Shown one piece after another: positions 36,700 to 44,712 of a stretch of 64,000 bases of DNA. This stretch comes from Companilactobacillus kedongensis (GTDB lineage Bacteria; Bacillota; Bacilli; Lactobacillales; Lactobacillaceae). A program made the translations under genes and the position numbers. Within the stretch, counting starts at the first letter, position 1. Each line of letters starts with the position of its first letter. The stretch lies in NCBI RefSeq assembly GCF_003946625.1, contig NZ_RHOR01000003.1, positions 112,813-176,812 on the forward strand, written 5' to 3'. The notes under the pieces were generated by a model, which was given only the letters and a program-made list of their open reading frames with translations, searched no databases and was not told where the DNA came from.

Positions 36700-39231
36700 G
36701 TGAGTAATTTGAAACCTTTAACTAAAAACATGTGGCGTGATATTGGCAAATCTAAAGGACGTTTCATCGCCATTATTTTGATAATTATGCTGGGAGTTTT
36801 AATCTTTGTTGGAGTAAAAGCTGCTGGTCCTAGTTTGAATGATTCGTTGAATAAAACAGTTACCGAAAATAAATTGTCCGATATTCAGGTGACCTCAACG
36901 ACTGGGTTTACCAAAAAAGATCTTAAACTAGCGTCTATCAAAGGTGCTAAAGCAGAGACTGTTAAGTATAAACAGGTTGTTGGTGGTAAAGGTTTAGCGG
37001 TCGCTTTGTATGGTTACGATAAGGATTCTAAACAGAATTCACTGATTATTAGAAGTGGACGGTTACCTAAAAAGAATAATGAAATTATTTTGGATCAAGT
37101 TGCCAAAACTAAATACGGTTATAAAATAGGTCAAAGATTTAATTTTGATGCAGATGCAAATTTGAAAAAGCGTTCTTATAAAATTGTTGGTTTTGCTAGT
37201 TCGCCACAATATATCGACAATGAATCTCGAGGTTCCAGCAATGTAGGTGATGGAACTGTGAGAATGTTTGCCTATATTCCTGAACAACAGATGAATTTGA
37301 AAGTTGCTACACAGCTTAATATTCGTTTTAAAAGTTTACAATCTAAAAATACTTTCAGTGACGGTTATAAAAATGCCGTCGATTCAAAAGTAACAATGTT
37401 AAAAAGCAGATTTAAATCTCGAGCTGATACTCGAAGTATTGAACTTTATAACAGTGCTAAAACAAAGATCGACGCAAACAAGGCTCGATTAGCAATGGCA
37501 CAAGCTGCAGGTATGAATGTCAGTGCTCAAACTAAGAAATTAGATTCGAGTTTAAAGAACTTGAAACAGCAAACTAGGACAACTTATATGTGGCAGACTA
37601 GAGAAGACTTACCAGGATTCTCGGCCTATGGAGAGAGTTCTGACCGAATCGCCGCGATTGCTAACGTCTTCCCAGTTTTCTTTTTCTTGATCGCAGCTTT
37701 GATAACTTTCACAACGGTTACAAGAATGATCGAAGAAGCACGTGGACAAATCGGAACGTTTAAGGCTTTGGGATACACTAAGTGGGAAATTGCCAAAAAC
37801 TATTTCTATTATGCTTTGACTGCAGGACTTATCGGAACAGTTTTAGGTGCGGTTATTGGAAATGAAAGTTTGCCAAGAATTGTCCTAGCATTGTACAAAC
37901 AATATATTCCTTTAACGTGGGATGTTAAATTTCAATGGACAATTTCATTACTGACCCTAATATTTTCTTTAATAGCAACCGTTGGTGCAGCCATGATCGT
38001 GGTCCGTCGAGAGCTATCAGAAGGGCCAGCCGAATTAATGCGTCCTAAATCACCAAAATCCGCTAAAAAAATTCTTTTGGAGCGGATCAAACCATTTTGG
38101 AATAAGTTAAGTTTCAATCGTAAAGTCAGCTATCGAAACCTATTCAGATTTAAATCCAGAATGTTTATGACTATTATCGGTATCGCCGGTGGAACAGCTT
38201 TAATCTTGACTGGATTTGGAATTCAAAATTCAATTGGTGCTAGTGGTAATCGTCAATATGGAGAAATTTTTGATTATCAGGCCGTAGTTAGAACTGATAA
38301 TATTTCTAAAACAAGAAAAGTTTTAAATAAAAATTCTCAGTATCAAAATAGTGCTGCCATTCATGCTACGACTGGAAAGGTTTATCATTCTGGGACACAA
38401 GTTAATGATGTGAATTTCTATACTCCGGAGAATAAAAATTTCTCTAAATATATTCATTTGAATGACTCAAAGACTAATAAGAAGATTGAATTAAAGAATG
38501 ATCAAGTTGTTTTGACTAAAAAAATGGCTTCTATTCTAAACGTCAAAGCCGGTGATAGAGTCAAAATTAAGACTACTGGAAAAACGCATGAGATCAAAGT
38601 TTCCGCAATAACTCAGAATTTTGTCGGTCACTTTATGTATTTGAACCGGGCAACCTATCGATCAATTTTTGAGAAGAATCCACAATCAAATACGCTACTG
38701 TTACATTTGAAAAAACAAACATCGAATCAAAGGAATAGTTTAGCCAATGCATTGTTGAAGGATGGTGGAGCACTAGGAACCAGTTATACTTATGATCAGC
38801 AATCAACTATTTCCAAAATGACTTCATCACTTGATCCTATCGTATTGATATTCATTCTTTTATCGGGAATATTGTCGTTTGTTGTGTTATACAATTTAAC
38901 TAATATCAACGTTTCAGAAAGAATTCGGGAATTATCTACTATTAAGGTTCTGGGGTTCTACGATAAAGAAGTTACCATGTATATCGTGCGTGAAAATATC
39001 GTTTTGACGGTAATGGGAATTATCGTTGGTTATGGTGTCGGAAATATTCTGACAGCATACATCTTAAATCAGGCCTCAACGGCACTGGTAATTTTCCCAT
39101 TAACCATTCATTTGACAGGTTATTTGGTAGCAACGATTTTAATGATTGTCTTTACAGTAATTGTTATGTTGATAACACATCGTAAGTTGCAACATATCGA
39201 TATGATCGGAGCATTGAAGGCTTCGGAATAA
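36700..39231 (+). CDS. FtsX-like ABC permease
   Basis: This protein has 843 residues with an N-terminal membrane helix, a large outside domain, two FtsX blocks (about residues 330-435 and 725-835) and a second outside domain between them. The GTG directly after the ATPase stop gives this length; a TTG 9 bp downstream (36709) is better spaced from AGGTGAG and may be the true start. It works with the preceding ATPase; the MerR gene after it has its own promoter. Confidence 0.9.
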   Translation: MSNLKPLTKNMWRDIGKSKGRFIAIILIIMLGVLIFVGVKAAGPSLNDSLNKTVTENKLSDIQVTSTTGFTKKDLKLASIKGAKAETVKYKQVVGGKGLAVALYGYDKDSKQNSLIIRSGRLPKKNNEIILDQVAKTKYGYKIGQRFNFDADANLKKRSYKIVGFASSPQYIDNESRGSSNVGDGTVRMFAYIPEQQMNLKVATQLNIRFKSLQSKNTFSDGYKNAVDSKVTMLKSRFKSRADTRSIELYNSAKTKIDANKARLAMAQAAGMNVSAQTKKLDSSLKNLKQQTRTTYMWQTREDLPGFSAYGESSDRIAAIANVFPVFFFLIAALITFTTVTRMIEEARGQIGTFKALGYTKWEIAKNYFYYALTAGLIGTVLGAVIGNESLPRIVLALYKQYIPLTWDVKFQWTISLLTLIFSLIATVGAAMIVVRRELSEGPAELMRPKSPKSAKKILLERIKPFWNKLSFNRKVSYRNLFRFKSRMFMTIIGIAGGTALILTGFGIQNSIGASGNRQYGEIFDYQAVVRTDNISKTRKVLNKNSQYQNSAAIHATTGKVYHSGTQVNDVNFYTPENKNFSKYIHLNDSKTNKKIELKNDQVVLTKKMASILNVKAGDRVKIKTTGKTHEIKVSAITQNFVGHFMYLNRATYRSIFEKNPQSNTLLLHLKKQTSNQRNSLANALLKDGGALGTSYTYDQQSTISKMTSSLDPIVLIFILLSGILSFVVLYNLTNINVSERIRELSTIKVLGFYDKEVTMYIVRENIVLTVMGIIVGYGVGNILTAYILNQASTALVIFPLTIHLTGYLVATILMIVFTVIVMLITHRKLQHIDMIGALKASE

Positions 39232-39328
39232 TTTCCGCCTAGTTCGGTTGTAAATATGCAATATACGTTTTATCAATAGGAAAGTCTTTGATATTGATGA
39301 GTGGCGTTTATTTATAATCAGTATTAAA

Positions 39329-39346
39329 CTTAAAGCTAACTTTAAT
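39329..39346. promoter_or_regulatory. Candidate MerR operator before its own gene
   Basis: CTTAAAGCTAACTTTAAT differs at two positions from the 18-bp core of the perfect palindrome in front of the cupin gene. It lies just upstream of the MerR ribosome site, which suggests autoregulation. Confidence 0.6.
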
Positions 39347-39362
39347 ATAAGAGGCAACAATT

Positions 39363-39797
39363 ATGGATACTAAAACAGAAAAGAAATATCGGATCGGTGA
39401 CTTTGCTGAAGTTACTGGATTGAGTAGTCCTACTTTGAGATATTACGAAAAAGAAGGATTGATCAAACCTCATCGCACGGAAAATGGTTTGCGCTACTAC
39501 ACGGATCAGGATACTGATTGGATTAAATTTTTACTTCATTTGAAGAGTACTGGCATGACGATCGAGCAATTGAAGCAATATGTTGATTGGCGTGCTGAAG
39601 GGGATTCTACAATAGATAAGCGAGTAGCTCTCTTAGAAGATGTTCGTAGTAATTTCGAGAAGGAATTCGACAACCTGCAAAAAAGCTGGACTATTTTAAA
39701 TGATAAGTTGGACTGGTATAAAGGCAAGGTCAACGGACATATTGAGGATAGCGAAAGCTTTGCAGCATATTTAAAACGTTTGAATCACGAAGAATAG
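39363..39797 (+). CDS. MerR family transcriptional regulator
   Basis: This protein has 144 residues. The N-terminal helix-turn-helix with wing is YRIGDFAEVTGLSSPTLRYYEKEGLIKPHRTENGLRYYTDQD; a coiled-coil dimer helix follows (about 83-118). The C-terminal tail has no cysteine cluster, so it is not of the metal-sensing type. It resembles regulators of cupin/SDR or aldehyde stress units. AAGAGG precedes the ATG. Its TAG stop is the first three bases of repeat A4. Confidence 0.9.
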   Translation: MDTKTEKKYRIGDFAEVTGLSSPTLRYYEKEGLIKPHRTENGLRYYTDQDTDWIKFLLHLKSTGMTIEQLKQYVDWRAEGDSTIDKRVALLEDVRSNFEKEFDNLQKSWTILNDKLDWYKGKVNGHIEDSESFAAYLKRLNHEE

Positions 39798-39916
39798 AGT
39801 GTGACAAAACATGGTCAGCTTTCGAGCATTAAGGCAAACAAGACTAGTAATCCGATTTTGGATTGCTAGTCTTGTTTGTTTTAAGCGGAAAAAGTTATGT
39901 TCTGTTGCACGTTTAT
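39795..39916 (+). repeat. Family A structured repeat, copy A4
   Basis: It begins at the TAG stop of the MerR gene (TAGAGTG). The outer arms GTGTGACAAAACAT and ATGTTCTGTTGCAC pair with few mismatches. The core has GGTCAGCTTTCGAGCATTAA and TTTTAAGCG, around a 15-bp hairpin (AACAAGACTAGTAATCC / GGATTGCTAGTCTTGTT). Confidence 0.85.
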
Positions 39917-40015
39917 GATGCATATTTAAGAGAAGAATATTTAAGTCACAGCGACTTTTTATTCTCAGTCCTGGAGACAATTCAATTTATTATTAAAATA
40001 ATTTAAAATAAACCC

Positions 40016-40046
40016 TTGCCTTAAAGTTAACTTTAAGGTGTTTAAT
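40016..40046 (+). promoter_or_regulatory. MerR-type promoter (19-bp spacer) of the cupin-SDR operon
   Basis: TTGCCT at 40016-40021 and TTTAAT at 40041-40046 are 19 bp apart, the long spacer that MerR regulators act on. The spacer contains the perfect 20-bp palindrome CCTTAAAGTTAACTTTAAGG at 40019-40038. The adjacent MerR gene carries a near copy of this site. Confidence 0.85.
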
Positions 40047-40089
40047 AAATCTCGTAATCAATTAGACAAAAAAAGGAAGTTTATAAATA

Positions 40090-40506
40090 ATGGCTAAATT
40101 TGAAGAATTAAAAGATAATGGTGTTTTTCCAGTTGGGGATAAGAATGATGCTTATGCTAAATATTTCATTGGACAAAGTTATCTAAAGGAGCTTGTTCCT
40201 TCAGACGATAATATCGATGTAAGTGTCGGTAACGTCACATTTGAGCCGGGATGCCGTAATGACTGGCACATTCACCATAATGGCTTCCAAATTCTTTTGG
40301 TAACTGGTGGCGAAGGCTGGTATCAAGAAGAAGGTAAACCTGCTCAATTATTGAAACAAGGTGACGTGGTAGCTATTCATGAAGGAGTTAAGCATTGGCA
40401 CGGAGCTACTAAAGACAGTTGGTTCAGTCATGTTGCTATCACAAAAGGTACATCTGAATGGTTAGAAAAAGTTACCGATGAAGATTATGCCAAATTAGGT
40501 AAATAA
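40090..40506 (+). CDS. Cupin domain protein
   Basis: This protein has 138 residues. The cupin metal motif is present as DWHIHHNGFQILLVTGGEG and GDVVAIHEGVKHWHGA. It starts with ATG 40090 after AAAGGAAG. It lies in the MerR-controlled unit ahead of the SDR gene by 12 bp. Proteins of this type are small metal-dependent enzymes or sensors; the substrate is not known. Confidence 0.88.
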   Translation: MAKFEELKDNGVFPVGDKNDAYAKYFIGQSYLKELVPSDDNIDVSVGNVTFEPGCRNDWHIHHNGFQILLVTGGEGWYQEEGKPAQLLKQGDVVAIHEGVKHWHGATKDSWFSHVAITKGTSEWLEKVTDEDYAKLGK

Positions 40507-40518
40507 GGAGAATTTTAA

Positions 40519-41262
40519 ATGTCAGTTAAAAATAAGGTAGTAGTAATTACAGGAGCGTCATCTGGTATTGGTGAAGCTACAGCTAAACTTTTAGCAAGTA
40601 ATGGTGCTAAAGTCGTTCTTGGTGCTCGTCGTGAAGAAAAATTGAATAATATTGTTAAGGAAATCGAAGCTAATGGTGGCGAGGCCGCTTACCAAGTTAC
40701 CGATGTTCGTGATGCAAAAGAAGTTCAATCATTAGTACAATTGGCTAAAGATAAATTTGGTACTTTGGATGTTATTTTTAATAATGCTGGTATCATGCCA
40801 AGTTCCCCAATCAGTGCCTTACATACCGATGAATGGAACGATATGATCGATATTAATATTAAAGGTGTTTTGAACGGTGTTGCTGCAGTAATGCCTGATT
40901 TCATTTCACAAAAACACGGTCATATTATTACAACATCATCAGTAGCTGGAATTAAGAGTTTTCCAGGTTCAGGTGTTTATGGAGCAACTAAGTTTGCCGT
41001 AAGAAATTTGATGGAAGTTATCAGAATGGAAAGTGCTCAAGAAGACACAAATATTAGAACTTCGACCCTTTATCCAGCAGCTATTAATACAGAATTGTTA
41101 AATACAATTACGGATGAAGATGCCAAAAAAGGTATGGATGCTTTGTATGATCAAGTTGGTATTGCTCCGATTTCAATTGCTAGAGTTGTTAATTTTGCAA
41201 TAGATCAACCAGAAGAAGTTAATGTAAATGAATTTACGATCTATCCTACTAAACAAGCTTAA
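40519..41262 (+). CDS. SDR family NAD(P)-dependent oxidoreductase
   Basis: This classical short-chain dehydrogenase has 247 residues: TGASSGIGEA (Gly motif), NNAG, catalytic Ser in ITTSSVAG and YGATK (Y-x-x-x-K). AAGGAG precedes the ATG. It is co-transcribed with the cupin gene under the MerR-type promoter. The substrate is not known; the context suggests a response to a toxic carbonyl or similar inducer. Confidence 0.92.
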   Translation: MSVKNKVVVITGASSGIGEATAKLLASNGAKVVLGARREEKLNNIVKEIEANGGEAAYQVTDVRDAKEVQSLVQLAKDKFGTLDVIFNNAGIMPSSPISALHTDEWNDMIDINIKGVLNGVAAVMPDFISQKHGHIITTSSVAGIKSFPGSGVYGATKFAVRNLMEVIRMESAQEDTNIRTSTLYPAAINTELLNTITDEDAKKGMDALYDQVGIAPISIARVVNFAIDQPEEVNVNEFTIYPTKQA

Positions 41263-41332
41263 TTAGTAATTTGTTATTTTTATATATTATTAAACAATAT
41301 TTGTCTTTGAATTAAGATGCTATACTGAAGTT

Positions 41333-41398
41333 GCAATTAAAAAGGTTGTCATAGATACACCAAAGGTCTTAGCGGGCACAACCGCTAAGACCTTTTTT
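41333..41398 (+). ncRNA. Antitoxin RNA II of the first Fst-like locus
   Basis: An extended -10 element TGCTATACT ends at 41326. The predicted transcript of about 66 nt starts with TTGCAATTAAAAAGGTTGTC and ends in the hairpin AGGTCTTAGCGG / CCGCTAAGACC plus six T. AAAAAGGTTGTCATAGAT within it resembles AAAAAGGTCGCCATAAAT at the toxin start codon, the direct-repeat plan of par loci. The transcript end is inferred. Confidence 0.7.
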
Positions 41399-41433
41399 AC
41401 TTACTAATAAGTGGTGAGTTAGAAAAAATATGT

Positions 41434-41517
41434 CTATTTCTTTTTTCGGTTATCTAACCAATAACTGAATAGAGCAATCAGACACCCTGCTATTAGCTGG
41501 GTTAAAAAGGTCGCCAT
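41434..41517 (-). CDS. Fst-like type I toxin peptide, copy 1
   Basis: This is a 27-codon reading frame from the ATG read at 41517 to TAG at 41434. The peptide begins MATFLTQLIAGCLIALFSYW and ends LDNRKKK: a single membrane helix followed by a short basic tail, the plan of Fst/Ldr toxins. The ribosome site (AGGAAAATC) is weaker than in copy 2. It lies opposite the antitoxin RNA locus at 41333-41398, and the two transcripts converge on a shared hairpin. Confidence 0.8.
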   Translation of the reverse strand: MATFLTQLIAGCLIALFSYWLDNRKKK

Positions 41518-41671
41518 AAATTTGATTTTCCTAACTGCCACGTACTAAATGTGTGACAATATAAAATACGAGAATTAAGTAAGATAGACTTCATTTAGTT
41601 ATTAAATAATTAATTGTAAGCTAGTAGATAAAAGAATATTTAGATTTGCTTTAAGATGCTATAATGAATCT

Positions 41672-41741
41672 GCAATTAAAAAAGCTATCATTCATAGAAA
41701 CACCAAAGGCCTTAGCGGTTGCGTCCGCTAAGACCTTTTTT
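41672..41741 (+). ncRNA. Antitoxin RNA II of the second Fst-like locus
   Basis: Extended -10 element TGCTATAAT (-10 at 41660-41665), then about 70 nt ending in AGGCCTTAGCGG / CCGCTAAGACC plus six T. AAAAAAGCTATCATTCAT at about 41678-41695 is repeated exactly across the toxin start codon at about 41848-41865, so the RNA would base-pair with the toxin translation start. Confidence 0.75.
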
Positions 41742-41777
41742 ACTTGCTAAGAAGTGGTGAGTTAGAAGAAAGTATGT

Positions 41778-41861
41778 TTATTTCTTTTTTCGGTTATCTA
41801 ACCAGTAACTGAATAAAGCAATCAGACACCCAGCAATAATCTGAGTAAAAAAAGCTATCAT
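41778..41861 (-). CDS. Fst-like type I toxin peptide, copy 2
   Basis: This is a 27-codon frame from the ATG read at 41861 to TAA at 41778. The peptide begins MIAFFTQIIAGCLIALFSYW and ends LDNRKKK, differing from copy 1 at only five positions, all near the N-terminus. GGAGGA lies 7 nt before the ATG. It is a membrane-active toxin by family analogy (Enterococcus par locus Fst). Its mRNA is opposed by the antisense RNA at 41672-41741. Confidence 0.85.
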   Translation of the reverse strand: MIAFFTQIIAGCLIALFSYWLDNRKKK

Positions 41862-41913
41862 TCATCAGTCCTCCTAACTATCACATAGAAAAAGAGTGAC
41901 TATATAAAATACG

Positions 41914-42654
41914 TTAAATGACCGCTATTAATTTATATCCTTTTTTCAAAAACCAATAATTGCACCAAATAATTACGGTAATGAAGAAAATCATTAGGAT
42001 AACTGATATAGGATCAAGATTCACATTTGTCTTTAATGATAAGCCATTTAATCCGGCCATGAAGTCTGCCAAGGCATGGGATATCATCGAGAAAATAATA
42101 TTTCTGGTTATCAGATAAGAAATGGCAAAAATAGATCCAAGACCAAGGGCATATCCGATTTGAATCATAGTCTGAATACCGCTTTGTTGTAGGCTAAACA
42201 TGTTTAATATGTGTGCTATTCCAAAAAGTATAGTACTTAAGTAAACTTGTAAGTAGATGCTTTTACTAAAGCGACCTATTAGCCAGATAGCTAGTACTCG
42301 AAAAATTGTTTCTTCAAAAATACCAGTTCCTAACGGTCTAAAAAGTAGAGTACTAAGGGATTTAAAACCAGGGAGTTGTGGTTGGGAATTCAAGGATATC
42401 GTTAAAATAAAAGTTATCAAAATTGTGTACAGACCGTATTTGAAATTACTTTGATCGAGAAATTCGACTTTCTCTTTGAATGATAGAAAAGCCAATATTC
42501 CCAAAGAGACAATAATTTCCTTAGGAATATAGAAGTCATTTATCTTTAAAATAACCTGTAAAATAAATCCAGAAGCAAGTGACAGTATGATATAGATCAG
42601 CAATAGGTAAATCAGATCGACGGCAAGATGATCTTTCTTAGCAGGTTTTAACAT
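41914..42654 (-). CDS. CPBP intramembrane metalloprotease
   Basis: This protein has 246 residues with about seven membrane helices. Catalytic motifs are EETIFRVLAIWL (EExxxR), FGIAHILN and SHALADF (H). Members process prenylated proteins or serve in bacteriocin self-immunity (Abi group). No bacteriocin gene is seen nearby. It lies just beyond the second toxin copy, whose transcript runs in the same direction. AAGGAGC precedes the ATG. Confidence 0.87.
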   Translation of the reverse strand: MLKPAKKDHLAVDLIYLLLIYIILSLASGFILQVILKINDFYIPKEIIVSLGILAFLSFKEKVEFLDQSNFKYGLYTILITFILTISLNSQPQLPGFKSLSTLLFRPLGTGIFEETIFRVLAIWLIGRFSKSIYLQVYLSTILFGIAHILNMFSLQQSGIQTMIQIGYALGLGSIFAISYLITRNIIFSMISHALADFMAGLNGLSLKTNVNLDPISVILMIFFITVIIWCNYWFLKKGYKLIAVI

Positions 42655-42745
42655 GATAAAAGCTCCTTGAAATTAGTACTTATATTATATGCTGAATAAT
42701 TTTGATTTAGTTTTTTTTTGGCAGAATGTCAAAAGAATCAGACAC

Positions 42746-42797
42746 AAAAAGAGTTGTAACATACTTGATAATTTCAAGTACGTTACAACTCTTTTTA
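42746..42797. terminator. Bidirectional terminator after the EamA gene
   Basis: AAAAAGAGTTGTAAC pairs with GTTACAACTCTTTTT with an additional inner stem (TACTTGA / TCAAGTA). It ends the gene read on the minus strand. Confidence 0.88.
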
Positions 42798-43715
42798 TTG
42801 TGGATGAACTTGGTTATGTCGTCTGACAAATAATTGTTTGGGCAGCGCCTGTAAAAAGGTGATCGCTAGGATCAATAGTGCGCCGGTTATTTCAGCTGGA
42901 CCGATATGTGTACTCAAGAGAGTAACTGAAAGAATCGTAGCTGTTAATGGCTCAAAGGCACTCAGCATACCGGTAGTCGTTGCGGTTAAATAATTTAAAC
43001 TTTGCAGATAGAACAAGTAAGAAAACATTGTTCCGCCGGTGATGATGAAAATAATAGCGATCCAAGATGTCATATTTAAACTCGGAACTTGGTTAAGATG
43101 TGCGACTGGCGCAAAGACGATGCCACCAAGCAGCATTGACCATCCAGTCACTATGCGAGCGTCAAATTTTTTTAACAGTTCTCTGGGCAAAAGTGTATAG
43201 GAAGCTTGACTCAAACCAGACCCAACTCCCCACAAAACTGCTAATGGCGATAATGCCAATTGGTTCATGTGACCATGTGTCACTAATAGATAAGTTCCGA
43301 ATAATGCTAGTATGATCGATATTATGTCGATTCTTCGTGGCAGGTGCATTTGACGAAGTGACAAATATAAGATGATGAACAGTGGTCCTAAGAACTGCAG
43401 GACGGTTGCAGTTGGCGCATTGCCATATTTTATCGCCATGAAGTATGTATATTGTGCAGGTAACATTCCCAAAAGACCAAAACATAGTAGTTGAAAAATA
43501 TAACGTGGTCGTCTTAGTATTTCAAAAATTTCCGATTTCATAGTAATTCCACACCAGATAATTAGTAATGCTCCGGCAACGATCAGCCTTAATCCGACAA
43601 GCCATTGAGTTGGTATGCGTTGTGAGTTAAATAAGAATTGTGCCACACTACCAGATATTCCCCACAAGAATGGACCGGCGATGGCATAGAAGAATCCCCT
43701 TTGTTTATTAGACAT
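42795..43715 (-). CDS. DMT superfamily transporter (EamA)
   Basis: This protein has 306 residues with ten membrane helices in two EamA repeats (GPFLWGISGSVAQFL at the start, then VLWGVGSGLSQASYTLLPREL). The start is MSNKQRGFFYAIAG, with GGGGGAT before the ATG; an upstream in-frame start would lack a site. It probably exports metabolites or amino acids; the substrate is unknown. It is divergent from the ABC pair. Confidence 0.88.
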   Translation of the reverse strand: MSNKQRGFFYAIAGPFLWGISGSVAQFLFNSQRIPTQWLVGLRLIVAGALLIIWCGITMKSEIFEILRRPRYIFQLLCFGLLGMLPAQYTYFMAIKYGNAPTATVLQFLGPLFIILYLSLRQMHLPRRIDIISIILALFGTYLLVTHGHMNQLALSPLAVLWGVGSGLSQASYTLLPRELLKKFDARIVTGWSMLLGGIVFAPVAHLNQVPSLNMTSWIAIIFIITGGTMFSYLFYLQSLNYLTATTTGMLSAFEPLTATILSVTLLSTHIGPAEITGALLILAITFLQALPKQLFVRRHNQVHPQ

Positions 43716-43815
43716 TTTATATCCCCCAGATAATAAAATAAATGTTACCACAAAATTAGGTGAAAAAAAGGATATACGATACACTTAAAAAAAGATTATC
43801 AGGGGGAGGATCACG

Positions 43816-44712
43816 ATGCTCGATGTAAAACATGTCAGCAAAGAGTTCAAAACGGTTAAAGCATTGAATGATATCAATTTTTCAGTAGAAAATGGTCAAA
43901 TACTTGGTCTTATCGGTCAAAATGGTGCCGGTAAATCGACAACTTTTCACAGTATCTTAAATTTCCTACATTATGATGGAAAAATTACTTGGGAAAATAA
44001 ACCGATAACCGATACGGTTTTTAATCAGATAGGCTATTTACCAGAAGAACGAAGTTTGATGTCAAAATTAACTGTAGAACAACAAATTATCTATTTAGCA
44101 AGATTGAAAAATCGCTCTGCTAAAGAAATCAGACCTCAAATCGATACGTGGCTCAACAAATTTGCAGTTAAAGGAACGAAAAAGGATCGAATTAAATCTT
44201 TATCAAAAGGTAATCAGCAGAAGGTTCAGCTGATTTGTACAATGATCCACGATCCTAAATTGATTATTTTGGATGAGCCATTTAGCGGGCTAGATCCTGT
44301 TAATGCCGATTTGTTGAAACAAGCAATTTTAGAAGCCAAGCAGAATGGTGCAGCAATCATCTTTTCCAGTCATGATATGGAAAATGTCGAAGAACTTTGC
44401 GATAAATTGGTTATGCTCAAAAATGGCAAGATCGTTTTAGATGGAGCCGTCAGTGACGTGAGAAATTCGTTTGGAAAGACACATTTATTTGTCACAACTG
44501 ATTGGACTAAAGAACAATTAGAACAGTTGCCTAAAGTTATCTCAGTAGTAGAGCGTGAACCAAATCGTTACTTATTGCAGTTGGCTGATGAAGAAGCAGG
44601 TAAAGAAATATTTGCAAGATTAACCGATGGTAAATATATTGAGGAATTTAGCCAGCAACCACCATCATTGAACGAAATATTTAGAATGAAGGCGGGTGCG
44701 ATCAATGAATAA
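43816..44712 (+). CDS. ABC exporter ATPase (NatA-like)
   Basis: This protein has 298 residues. Walker A is GQNGAGKST, the signature is LSKGNQQK (variant) and Walker B is LIILDEPFSGLDP. A C-terminal extension of about 80 residues is typical of ABC-2 exporter ATPases. GGGGGAGG precedes the ATG. It overlaps the permease gene by 8 bp. Confidence 0.92.
   Translation: MLDVKHVSKEFKTVKALNDINFSVENGQILGLIGQNGAGKSTTFHSILNFLHYDGKITWENKPITDTVFNQIGYLPEERSLMSKLTVEQQIIYLARLKNRSAKEIRPQIDTWLNKFAVKGTKKDRIKSLSKGNQQKVQLICTMIHDPKLIILDEPFSGLDPVNADLLKQAILEAKQNGAAIIFSSHDMENVEELCDKLVMLKNGKIVLDGAVSDVRNSFGKTHLFVTTDWTKEQLEQLPKVISVVEREPNRYLLQLADEEAGKEIFARLTDGKYIEEFSQQPPSLNEIFRMKAGAINE

Larger units (their letters stand above)
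41333..41870. repeat. Tandem duplication of the toxin-antitoxin locus
   Basis: Two units of about 340 bp are repeated head to tail: promoter and antitoxin RNA on the plus strand, then toxin gene on the minus strand. Blocks such as TTTTTTCGGTTATCTAACCA and GCAATCAGACACCC recur at matching positions. ACGTATTTTATAT-like sequence upstream of both toxins (minus strand) may be their promoter. Confidence 0.85.

Noticed and set aside
41778..41866. Alternative 23-codon frame starting 4 nt earlier at the second toxin locus
   Set aside because: The +1 frame gives no membrane helix and is not kept in the first copy, whereas the 27-codon Fst-like frame is conserved in both.
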